DNA of 64,000 bases from Sphagnum compactum. Lineage: Eukaryota > Bryophyta > Sphagnopsida > Sphagnales. This document shows, one piece after another, positions 46,201-57,847 of the stretch. The DNA is taken from positions 6,540,157 through 6,604,156 of the forward strand of contig OZ234503.1 of assembly GCA_965153455.1 (NCBI GenBank). Direction: 5' to 3'. The translations under genes and the position numbers were made by a program. Numbering within the stretch: position 1 is the stretch's first letter; each line of letters opens with the position of its first letter. Under the pieces are notes generated by a model that worked only from the letters and a program-made list of their open reading frames with translations, searched no databases and had not been told where the DNA came from.

Positions 46201-47820
46201 CAGCACGTAGGGTGGTCTGGTTGAGGCGCACCCACCGCAGCCGCTGCCCTTCAACCTTGGAGTACTGGTCAACCACCCACTCTTGATATAGCCTGTTGCC
46301 ATAAGTGAACGTGCTGTTGGTGAGAGGGTTGCGGTCATGCATGAAGTAAGCCGCGTATTCCCTAGCAGTAACCTTGCGAGCGATGCGCCCTACGGCAGCT
46401 CCTCTGCCTCGGCCCCTACCCCTACCACGGTCCCTACCCTTACCCCTGCCGCTACCTCCACCACGCCCGAGGTCCACAGCCGGCTCCGCATCAGGCTGCT
46501 GCTCATCTTCAAATGGCTGCTGTTGCTCGTCCTCTGAGCTTAGCCCATCCACAACCGCAGGGGTAGCGCCAATAATATTTGGGTGCCAGCCGGGCTCTCC
46601 ATGTGGGTGGAACAGGACAAAATGCAGAGGGTCATAAGCACAGTGGGCATCACTAATCCTCCATAACCCCCCGCCCCTAGCCCGCACCCTGATGTCTCGT
46701 GGATTGCTACCTTCAGGGTCACCGTCTGGGTCACCATCGCCTGTGAGCAGGCACAAAAGGGAAGACAAATCAGGCACAGCCGGGATAGTTGCTTGGATGA
46801 TGGAAGGAACGTGCTGTCGAGGAACGTAGCAATTAAGACGGCCAACACCATCAAAAACAGCACAAAATGGGGCACCAAAAAGCAGCCATGCAGCCACCCC
46901 ATTCACTCACCAGGCATGAGGCCGGGCACCTCGCTAGATGTGGGGGCGTTGTAACGGCGGCGGTCAACGTTGCCATCAACACGGATGACAATCTCATAGT
47001 TAGCCAGGTCTTGAGGGGGCAAATCCATGGCCTGCACAAAGCGCTGAACATAGACATTGCTCCCCAAAAGCATCTGCTGCAGCTCCTGTAAAGTGCGACG
47101 GTCCAGGTCTACGTTGCCCTGACCGAGAGCAGCAAAACGGGCAGTAGCTTGAGCATCCGCATTGTCTATGATATATAGCTGGGCAAACTGATGGGGGCTC
47201 CCTTGAGGAGGTGCCAACGGCCCCAGCAAATGATGCACAACGCCCCTTATGGCAATCATACTGACCCCATCTGCTGGTGACTGGATGTTAATGCCAGAGG
47301 AGGTCATCTGCAAGGAGGAATTGTATTTCCGGATGTGCTTGCGAAAAGATACGGTGGCAGGGGGGAGGCGTGCACCAAGGGCAGGCTCAGAAATGAGCAG
47401 GTCCCGCAATGGTTGAGGAGGAGGAATGGGGAAGAGGGCCTCACAGCTGCAAGATCTGCCTTTAGCACAGCAAAGGTCTGCGTGTCCCCGGGAAGCCTCA
47501 TCAGGCCAAATCATAACTCGGCACTGCTGGCACTCAGCTGTCCTACCCCCTATGTCAAGCACCGGAACACTGGCCTCATCAAATTCTGAAAGGGGGACGC
47601 AGGCTGCTGTGTGCAAATCTTGCTGACCCCGCGCCTGCCGATGCCGCTCGCGGTCGCGGTCCCGCTGCTGGTATGTCAGCCGGGCACGGGCCTCTGCGTG
47701 CTGCTCGCAGTCGCGGTCCCGCTGCTGCTGCCGTTCCTGGTCTGTCAGCCGGGCACGGGCCTCTGTGTGCTGCTCGCGGTCGCGGTCCTGCTGCTGCTGC
47801 TGCCAGGCTGCGGTGGACAT
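43282..47820 (-). pseudogene. Helitron RepHel (HUH endonuclease/PIF1 helicase) remnant
   Basis: Rolling-circle transposase-helicase remnant. Exon 46911-47820 starts at an ATG and encodes a Gln/Arg/Asp-rich repeat, then ECQQCRVMIWPDEA and a Helitron-like N domain. A GT-AG intron (46741-46910) joins in frame to exon 45500-46740. That exon holds FITMTCNPN, the HUH motif GLSHDHI and HGRYGALHPSCPC. A 73-bp intron (45427-45499) follows. The two-tyrosine motif KYLYKYVYKGHD and NYLDGRYVSASEAY follow in 44651-45328, then MGRMYFVQPSEGERYYLR (44279-44635). The helicase part (43282-43857) has Walker A GLGGAGKTF and Walker B-like LIVWDEAP, then ends. In-frame stops lie at 46004, 45560, 44651, 44279 and 43855, so it cannot encode a full protein. 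The frame near 45330-45426 is unclear. Confidence 0.85.
47636..47815 (-). repeat. Tandem coding repeat (Asp-Arg-Asp-Arg...Ala-Arg-Leu-Thr)
   Basis: Near the N-terminus of the Helitron protein, units containing DRDREQH, EARARLT and QQQ occur about three times, with matching DNA repeats (GCTCGCGGTCGCGGTC-like words). Charged repeats at this place are known in plant Helitron proteins. Confidence 0.6.
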
Positions 47821-49402
47821 GCAGTCCAAATAGTTGTCAGAATGTCAGGAGGCTCAGAAGCTTCCAGAGCCCCTGGTCAAAACCTGATCTCCCCGGCCTG
47901 CCCTTCTCCCGTGCCCAGCCCACCCGTGCTGGCCCACCCGAAAATCTTCATTCAGAATCTGCTGCCACCATCCTGCCTACAGCGCTGAGCTCGTGGGAAC
48001 TTTCGAAGGAGCCCAATTCGCAAATTAGAACTGCGCTCGCTGCAAAACCAATGCCATTCAATCTCTTTTTCTCGCCATTAGATAATCTCTCTCTCTCTCT
48101 CTTCCACTGTAGCCATTTCTTCTTCAGTAGCAGTTTTTCTCTGATTCTGGGCACCATTCTAGTGGGTACCCGCGACCTTTGGTCACTGTGAGGCGCCCCT
48201 GCATTGTTTTACTAAATTCGCCATATTTTTAATTTTTTAAAAATGTTGTAGCCTGAGTAGGACCGTCATCATTTAATGCTAATTAATGCTCGGGATCCTC
48301 GCCAATGGACCTACTTGAGAAATTTGCCCAAAATTTTTTTTAAAAAAAGCCCTGGTGGGGGGGAGGGTATTACATACCCGCTGGTTCTGTGGATAAATTC
48401 AGAACCATCAGTTCCGGGTATAATTAGCAGAATCAAATATGGGTATGGAAGAACATACCTGCCTACACAGCGAACCCGCCAGAAAAGGGCGGAAAAAAAA
48501 TATTAAAAAAAACCCTGGTATTAACCCTGGGCAGCGCCATTTGAAATATACAGAGGCCGGTTCTGCCATAGAAAATGCAGAGGCCGGTTCTGCCATAGAA
48601 TGAAAAAGCAGAATTGTCACGTCACAGACAGCGCATGCTACAGTACCTGATTAAAAGAGGACAATTAAATCGCAGACAGCTTGAACAATCCATGAAATGA
48701 CACCACTCTAAGTAAAGATCAAAAACCAGGCACTCCTCACACAGTGGCTCTCACAAACATTGGACCGAAGAGGAGCAAAGTGGAGGAGACGAACTCACAC
48801 TAAATGAGAGGTCGAGTATTCCAGGTCAATATTGTCGATGGAAGACGTAGATCACACAAATTGCAGGTCCACCGTGAAAGAAATAATTAAGACAACATCA
48901 CTACAGCAGCTCTGACGGATTCCGGATGATCAACGCGTACTCAATATTCCGGCACTTCAGCAATAGTTTCTCGTCCCACTACTATTAAGCGTTGTAATTA
49001 CGATTATTATTATCATCACCAGATTCTTGATGGGAGAGGCACATGCGGCAGTTGATTCTAAGACAGAAGAAGAAATTTCAACAGCAGTAAAGGAAGGAGC
49101 AAAAAGAAAGCAGAGGATCAAAGTGAAGCAAAAGTCCAAACAAACACCACAGCGGGCGCATGTTGTGGCAATCAACTGGCTGCTGAAGCAGCAGCATCCG
49201 CGGGAGCTTGGAGATTTCCGGAACGAACTGTAGTGGCGGTGGATTTGAGGCAGCTTCGACGACGGCAGTTGCTGCGCGGAAACGGACGTGAACGACAGAT
49301 AGACGGACAGACGGGTCCCGATCTGGGTTTCAGGACCTCGACAGAGAGACGGACGGACGGACAGGACCTCGACAGACAGACTAAGGCAATTTATATATAA
49401 GA

Positions 49403-51171
49403 TATGTTTCGTCGTGTATTTATCCATCTAATAAAAAATTATTAATTCACATAAGATATAAAAATATTCAATCATAACAAACTAATTCGAACCCATGGTC
49501 AAGGAAAAATATTAATCCAATGTTATATAGGGTAAATTCAAATATTTTATAATTAAATATAATTCATACTTTCTTTAAAAACTGCAAATATTATCATGGC
49601 ATTTGAATTAGGTCCTATCTTCATTATTTATATATATGATTTATACATTGTAAAAATTTAAAGGAATAAAAAATATTTTGTTTTTATGATCATGAATGAA
49701 ATATTTTAAGGTTCCAAACTAATGCAAAATCCCCCCCTCCTCCCCCGCCCCCACACCCCTATCCCACCTTTTGTTTCCCCCATGTGTTCCCATATGTTTA
49801 ACACATTTTGTACATTAATATTGTAACCCTTATCTAAATATAAATAGGTTTAAAAATAAAGGGGTTGGGATAAAATAAATTGGTCAATTTGTGATGTAAC
49901 CAAATATATATATATATATAGCTAACTACTTGAAGTATGTATAAAACATTTTATTATAAAATTTTACATTTTTATTATCTCTTTTTGGGTATATATAACC
50001 AAGAAAAACAAATTGGCCATAAGGAGAATAAGAAATGGAGTTGGGTGAAAGAAACATAGAACATTGGGAATAAATAAAATAAATAAATGTCAAAAATCAT
50101 GAAGAAAAAAGAGGCTTTCCATGCAAACCCTAGTGATGGAAAAACAATTTCCATGATTGCACTTCAACAAAGTGCCACTTTCCCAAGGTATTCATCAATT
50201 GATCTTATTATTTTCCTTGAGGAAAATTTAGAAACTATGTTAACAATAATTGTTAGTGTCTTCATACATGTATGTGTATTTCTTTTTATGTATGGGTTTT
50301 TGTCAAAAAAAACAACTTCAATTCATTTGTGACAAAGATAAAGATAAAATGTGGCTTCAATAGGAAAGCAAAATAGTAGTAATGCAAAGGAATTGTAGGA
50401 ATAAATTGAACATTGGTGAAGATGACATCAATTCTAAAACCCAAGCTTTGATATTTTAAAATTGCACAATAAATGTAGAAAACTAAATGAAAAATTTAAA
50501 ACTTGTTTAACGTTCATATATTTAAACAAATTGAACAAACATTTTTAAGCATTTGGTGTTTTTATAGCATATCCAAATGTTGTCGATGAAGAGTTTGAAA
50601 GGCACATTTGCATTTCAATTTAACCCAATACAATGTGAAATTTTAATTAAAAATCATGTTGGAAGACTTGTGCATGAACAATTAAATCCATACATATGAT
50701 TATTTACAATATATTTTAAATTTACCTTGTTGAAGATGGTTTTAATATGTATTTTTATAATCACATTTGTTTCCTTCACTTTAATTTAATGTTCATTTTC
50801 AAATGTCTTAACAAAACACCATATTTCATTTTTATTATCAAGAAATGAAAGGCTTGTGTGAACAATTAAATTCATACATCTTACATATTTCAATTCTACT
50901 AGATGGACAAAGATGAACTTGTAAGTGATCGATGTTAGTCTCCAAATTTCATTGACAATGATGCATCAAATTATTATATTGTTGTGGAATTTCCCAAAGC
51001 TTTGATAATCGAAATTATCAAAGGAATTTCATGAGACTAGATGAAACAATTAAAAATTTGTTTAAATTTTCTTACATTGTGAAAAAAACATAAAATAGGC
51101 ATTGAATGTCTTTTCTTAAAAGCTACCACATTTTTCCCCTAGCCATCTACAAGGATATGAAAAAAAAAAAA
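49403..51171. other. AT-rich intergenic DNA
   Basis: Begins sharply at the edge of the GC-rich Helitron block. No gene recognised; the open frame 50087-50332 has no domain. A C-rich stretch lies near 49730-49790 and a (TA)n run near 49905-49920. Confidence 0.5.
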
Positions 51172-51802
51172 AAAGTTTCCTTGGGTGGTACCACTAGGAA
51201 CTGTCACACCTTGATTTTCTTGGACCCATCGAACTTTGAAAAATCATAGGAAACACTTAAATAAATCTTTTCATAAATTTTTAATGAATACATTGATTAG
51301 GTTCCATAGATTTTGAAATTTCAATAATATTAAAAATATTGTGTATTTTGAAGTTTATAATCATTGCATTGAAAAAATTTTTTAGGAATGTAATGTTGGT
51401 TCCTTTTCTTAAACTTTTTGGTAAGAAAACAAATTTGAAACATAATTTGAGAATTTTCTTGGGAATTTGTTTCGTAAGGTAATTTGGAAGTCTTTCTATT
51501 TTAGTTTTTTATTGGGAGATTATTGAATAATTATAATTTAGTTATATATTTCCAAATTAATGTTATCAATTTACAAAGGGGCCATTTTAATTAAGAATAC
51601 AAATTTTTATCAATTTCAAAAAAAAATTCCAAAATAAACTTCAAGCCATATATTAGTGCATGCAATTGATAAACATGACAAAAAAATAATTTATAGTTGT
51701 GAAGAAATTTAAAGTAAAGGTCCTAGCAAATTGATTTGGCTATTTTTGGTTCCTTTTTCATTCCTTGAGGTGGTGCTTAATGGTACCACCCAAGGATACT
51801 TT
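51172..51802. mobile_element. Candidate inverted-repeat element, 631 bp
   Basis: The left end reads AAAGTTTCCTTGGGTGGTAC and the reverse-complemented right end AAAGTATCCTTGGGTGGTAC, with matching bases continuing to CCAYTA. That is about 25 bp with two mismatches. The interior is AT-rich and non-coding. No clear target duplication is visible, because the left flank is an A run. Confidence 0.55.
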
Positions 51803-53484
51803 CACCCAAAACGTGTATGTTTTGAAAAAACATTGAAATAGTTATTATTTTGAATAATAATTTTATAGATACATAAATATATATGGACTATTTGAAACCA
51901 TAAACTTTGGATAAATCTAAAGATCATCAAATACATTTAAATCATTCTGAAATGACCCAATTAATTAAATATTAATTCTTGACCATTTGTTTATTATATA
52001 TTATATCGTCCATAAATTTTTTTTACCATTATTATACATGATAAAAACCTTTTTTTTTCTTAGTAAGGTGGATGGCTACCATGTGGGTGTGGTGGAAACA
52101 AAAATGACATCTTTGTTCTTTGGTTGATGATTTCAACTAACTACACAATGAACATTCATCTATGTTAAGTAATTTGTTTTCATAAAAGAGTGATGAAAAC
52201 CCAACCAATGTTTTATGTTCATATGGCGACATTTGTTTTCGTGGTATAACTAAAGGGGCCATTGAATAACAAAATCTAAAAATGGTGGAAGGAAATTTTT
52301 TCAATGTTTAAGGGCCATTGAAACCAATGCAATATAGATTAGGTGCTAATAAATGTTGTGCAAAGCAATGGCAAAGTTGAAACAAACACAAGCAAGGCCT
52401 TTAAAACAATGCACCAAACCAAAAAATGTTACAAGTTCATTGCATGTTGCATGCCCCAACCATTATCCATTGTTAAGGAGTAGAACACACATGGCATTTT
52501 GGGAAGATAAAGCTTGCCAATGCCTCCCATAAATACCAAGCTAGAGATAATGAACTTTACATTGAAAAGTACTATATACAAAATGAATTCAATGATAGTT
52601 ACAATGACCTTGTCTTCTTGATATGCAATATATGTTGGAAATTAACATGACCTTAAATAATATCAAAATAAAAAATCAGCATACCATGAACATATGTAAT
52701 TTCAACTTTGTTTGCACAAATCATAATATCGTATGTTGTTAGTCTCATCACCCAATTATGTTGAAACAATTATTTTTGGGGTGTTAAGGTGTATTGACAC
52801 CTCAACTTTTGTCTTCCAAGTTTTTTGTACAAGGAATGTAACTTTTTTTGGCAGTATCCAAAAATAAGGAAAAAGATCACGAGGGTTTGAGGTCAAGAAT
52901 GAACAAAGAATGTAGAATATATATTTTCATTGTTAGGCAATGTTAATGCATGATTATTTTCAAATTTTAAACATATCAAAAGAAACTTCCCAAAGTTTTC
53001 AACATATAAATTTTCAATTAATATTTGTTGGATTTGACATTAAAATTGGGTATGTTGGAATGTGTTTAAAATGTTAGTTGAAAAAACAACTAGACGTAAT
53101 AATTCCCATCCAGTAAGAGCCAAAAGGATAAGTCCCATTTAGCCTTTGGTTAAATGATATTTTTCTGAAAAACCAATATAACAACTCCAAACAAAGTTAG
53201 ATAAGTAATCCATGTAAAATCTTTATCCACAAATAGATGAATGCAAAATGTAATTTGCCATTGTCCATCATAAACCTTGGCACTTCTGTTAAATTGCACC
53301 AAAACCTAAATCTGAAACATAACTCATAAGACCAAATTGAAACCCAAACCAAATATTTTTATAATAAATGTGAGACATTGGTATCCCAACATGAAATAAC
53401 ACCAAAGAGAATTTACCTTGTAATGGAAAAGGCCAATGTAAGAACTATTGACAAATACCACATAAAAACAAAAACATTGTCTTA
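51803..53484. other. AT-rich intergenic DNA
   Basis: No gene, RNA gene or structured repeat recognised; only short chance open frames. Confidence 0.45.
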
Positions 53485-53487
53485 CTA

Positions 53488-54018
53488 GGTGAAAGCACAC
53501 TACAATGGTCAAAGATTGTTGTCACAAATACTATTTTTTGAAACTACGTGTTTTTGAACTTCTACCAAAAAATTGGTACTTGCAGTAAGGTAGTTCAAAA
53601 CCCACTAAATAAGGTTGTTTAAAAAAAATTCACTTTGAAATTGATATTAAATGACTTAATGAAATACTCAATCATGTATATTACATATGAGTTCATTGTC
53701 CCATTTCAATTTTATATGGAAAGTTCCATTCATGTGATTTCATGAAAAACATTTGGATGAGGTTTTTTATTCAAACAAACATAAATGTGTGAATACATAA
53801 AAGTTTATTGAAAAAACACTATCATTTGAAAGGTAATAAGAATTGTATTGGAGACGTTGTGTCAAAAATCCATTTCATGTGTTTATCAAAACATTAGATG
53901 AAATGAAACAAAATCTACCACCAAAATAATACAAAATGTACCCCCAAAATAATACAAAATGTACCCAAAAAAAAAAACATTTTCTTGCCCGAAATGTACC
54001 ATGTAGTGTGCTTTCACC
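53488..54018. mobile_element. Candidate MITE with CTA flanks, 531 bp
   Basis: Ends match as inverted repeats: GGTGAAAGCACACTACA at the left and the same 17 bases, reverse-complemented, at the right (54002-54018). CTA flanks both sides (53485-53487 and 54019-54021), compatible with a 3-bp target duplication. The inside is AT-rich and includes a 24-bp direct duplication (AATAATACAAAATGTACCC twice, about 53915-53960). No coding capacity. Confidence 0.65.
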
Positions 54019-54021
54019 CTA

Positions 54022-57000
54022 CTACGCGACTTAACTCGCCTTGTTACCATCATAAGTACATCAAATGATATGTGCCAAACATATTTCATAATTTTTGATA
54101 TCACATGTGTAGAAACTTCAAATCTTTTAAACTTTCTAATCAAAAGAAAGTTATAATATATTTTACAATATACATGTCAATAAGGATAATTCCAATCTAA
54201 AAACTTATAGTGCATGGCTACATATAAGACACCATGACGTAATGAGTTTGTTCACTTTCTATCATTTATTGAAAACCAGATCCAAAACATAGCTTTTGGC
54301 CACATTTGCAATGCATCATGGGTATGTGTTGCATGATGGGAATTCAATTTTACTAAACCTTATATTCAACCCATAAATTTAAACAACACAATTGAAATGG
54401 AAAGACTTATTTACACCACATCATCCAATGAAAGATTCACCTACACAAATGTTTAATAAACAAAGTAAGCTACCTTTTTTGTAAAAATTAGGTTGATTAT
54501 GAAAATACATTTGATTAAGAACTTAGTTGTAAAGTTTAATATCAATGAGAAGATATGTGGATTGGAAACCAAAGGTGCAAACCACAAATAATGTGGATTG
54601 GTATAAGAAATAATTAATTTTAAAAAAATGGTTATAGTTTGGCTTTTATTAACCAAAACTAACATTGGTGGTTCCAACCCAACAAATTGGAACAAGGTAA
54701 TTCACCCAACAATATGTTGCTTCTAACGAGGTAATACCTAAGGATGCCATTAATTATGTGTCATGTGGTTTTCATCACACATATTTCATAGAAGCAACAC
54801 AAGTTTGAGCAACTTCTAGTTGTAAAACCCTAAAGTTACATAAATCTTAAAATGGGGCACCTAGTTGATTTTTTTCAAGTGGATGAATGATGAAGGGGAA
54901 TGACATTATAAATGCTCATTTTTTAATATATAGGTTCATAAATAATTGTTTCTTTGTTTATGGAATTTATTTTATGATCCCAAAAAAAATTTATGTTAAT
55001 GATTTTAAATATGAATATATTTTTCCAATTTGGAGTTGTTTAAGAAGTGCCATATATTCTAATAGTATTTTTTGTGTAAATTTGTACCATTGCAAAAAAA
55101 CTCAATTTGTTGGTTGAAAATTCAATATTTTTTTGGAAAATAATTGCCAAAGTTTGATTTTAAAAAACCCCCTAAAACCCTCCAAATTTCTATTCGTGGT
55201 TTAAAAGTAGGCACCTACAAATACATAGGGATGTTTGTTTTTTTCCTTTCATATTTTGTTAAGAGCCAAAGTTCACTAAAGTGGATTGTTGACAATCGTC
55301 ACATCAATTACATCACAAAATTAAAAAATAAAAAATTGTTTTGTAAGCAATGATCTTGACAATAGAACCCATTAAAGAAAACCATATTATGACATAACAA
55401 ACAAGGAGGAAAGGCGATTGCATCTAATGCACCTTCACTATGTTAAGTTGTCAACTTGAAATTGAATTAGTTATGTTCAAAATGTAAGAACTACCCAACA
55501 TTAGTTAGAACCTAAGAAGTTCAATGGGGTTCGAATGTTCAAAGGGCAAGAACAATAGTTGAATTAAACAATTTTGGATTTTTTAATGAAATTATTTATC
55601 ATTTCTTTGAATAATTTTGTTTGGCTTTGATATCCTTTCCTAGCTTGCATATAAGTGATAAAGTTTTAGAAAGAATATAAAATATATCTTGATGAAGAGC
55701 AAAAGAAAATTAAATCATGTCTTATAATAATGTTAAATTGCAATATATATATATATATATCACATACAACATACCACATTGAAGTAGATGAAATCACATA
55801 GTTTATTTTACACATGTTGTGAGCCATTAAAGTTTTTTTGGGGAAAATTTTGCATCTTTTTACTTGAAATATATGATTGCCACACATGCAAGGGATTTTT
55901 GTGAAGGAAATGGCCTTAAGTTGTCATATTTCAAAAAAATTACTAGAAATTTGCCATATTACTACAAAAGGTTATAATAAGTAACTAAAATATAATAGGA
56001 TTCTTAAAACATTTCACCTTCATATTTGGTCTATAGCCATATTTGGCTAAAATTTCTTCAATTTGGCTACATCACAAAATTAAGGGAAAAAAAACTAATT
56101 GTTATATGAAAAAATCATTTTTTTTTCATGATGTAAAAAAAAAAAGAGCTAATGATAACATGCTTTAATTACCAAAGTACCTTGGCAACTTCAACACAAA
56201 TTATATTATTTCCAAAAATGTTGAAATTTTCAAGAAATCGTTTTTGAAATAAAAAATATTGGGAAGGAAAATAGAGATTTAAAAAATCATGTATATATAT
56301 ATATATATATGAAATATTTAAAAAGAAAATAAATATTTGACATTGCAATGTTGAATTTGCCATGGTATTACTAGATATAAAATCTTAGTGAAAAATAACA
56401 TAGACAACTTTATCACCTTAAATTACTTAACTTAGTTGAAAAAACTCATTGTACTCCAATCCACAATGTAGTCATAAATGTCCAATTAATGGGGTTTGTT
56501 GGTTTCCCTTTATGACTACCACACCAAAAAACAATAGCATGAAGGGGGAGGAGGAAGAGACATTTGAGCCTTTTTTTCTTGAAAATGCAAAAAGAGACAC
56601 CATCAATCAACAAATATGTGAGTTGAAATTGCCTTCAAACATCACCGTTGTGACCATCACATTACATATTTCATGTACTATGCAGCCCATTATCTTGATT
56701 GCAAGCAACTTGTGAAGAAATGAACTTGATGCAGTAAATAATAAACATCAAGAATTGAATGAGATATGAAAGTACATATTGTGTTGTTATCCTCTATAGG
56801 CACATTTGTGTTGAGGAAGCAATGAAGTGACTTGATAAATATGTGTTCTTAATACAAAGAAAGGAAGTGGATTGTGAACCATTTTGTAGCATAATTTCTT
56901 GCTCTCCATATTTGTTGTAAGGTGTAGTATTTTAAGAAGCTGCTAAATGTTGATCCATTTGAAATAAATTATTTAGACACAAGGAGGGAATAAATTTTGT

Positions 57001-57847
57001 TCCTTCCTTCCCCTATGGATCATATTCATGTGGTTTTAAAAAATTTGCATTGTGATTTAGGGTTGATGTTAGCTCTACATTATGTCTCACACGACATGGC
57101 AAGAAAAGATGTAAAAATGAAGAAGAAGAGAATGTCAACCTATTTGTGCAAATAAGTGGTATGTAAGGAACACAATCTAAATGATATACAAACATCAAGG
57201 GAGGAGCCATAAACCTAACATTTATTCATTCAACAATTGGCTATATATTTCAAGAGAAATTAAAGAAGTACATTTCTATATAATTTTGTCTATTACTTGG
57301 TGAAATTTTGTAAGGAAAAGTAGTGTTATATAAATTATTATTTTAAAATTTGCAAGAAGAATAAATCTAAGGAATGTTGAAGCTTACACATTGTCTAATG
57401 AAACAAACTAAATGACACATTGTTGAAGGGGGAAAAAAAAAGGATAGATCAATACCAAGATTTATGATCATACATAATCTATTTTCTTGGTTTGGAATCA
57501 TGGCATTGTTCATAGTGGAAAAAAGAATAAATATTGGTATTGACATTTTTTATTCAATGCATGGTGTGCATTCTTCTTTTGCAATCATGGTATTGTTCAA
57601 AAGGGAGGAGGGCATGATATTTTATTGGTTTATTTTTGTAGCAATTGACATGGGAGAATGAGAAAAAATCTACAAGTTATGAAGCCAACTATGCAAGATG
57701 AAGGATGATTTTTCATTCATACAACATCCCTCCCATCTTGTACAAGCAAATGGAGTTCAACACCAAATACATTAAGGAAAGTTGAAAAGGAGTGATGTTC
57801 AACTTATTGTGAGATTTAAAGCCAACCACAAATTTGCTCAAAATATC
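54022..57847. other. AT-rich intergenic DNA and pyruvate kinase 5' flank
   Basis: No further gene recognised. (TA)n runs occur near 55744-55760 and 56290-56310. The last few hundred bases must hold the pyruvate kinase promoter and leader, but no element stands out. Confidence 0.45.

Larger units (their letters stand above)
43213..49402 (-). mobile_element. Decayed autonomous Helitron in a GC-rich island
   Basis: The block is markedly more GC-rich than the AT-rich DNA on both sides. It carries Helitron Rep/helicase coding remnants on the minus strand (43282-47820). A candidate 5' terminus on the minus strand is TCTTATATATAAATTG starting at 49402, after an A, as Helitrons require (insertion between A and T, element beginning TC). 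No CTRR-T 3' end with hairpin was found near 43.2 kb, and coding similarity stops abruptly there, so the 3' part seems lost. A 27-bp duplication (GAGGCCGGTTCTGCCATAGA, twice) lies at about 48552-48600. Confidence 0.7.

Noticed and set aside
46337-46637. Pro/Leu-rich plus-strand open frames inside the Helitron
   Set aside because: Antisense shadows of the Gly/Arg-rich stretch of the Helitron protein.
48957-49427. 156-codon minus-strand open frame
   Set aside because: No recognisable domain, low-complexity Ser/Ile runs, and it crosses the likely Helitron edge.
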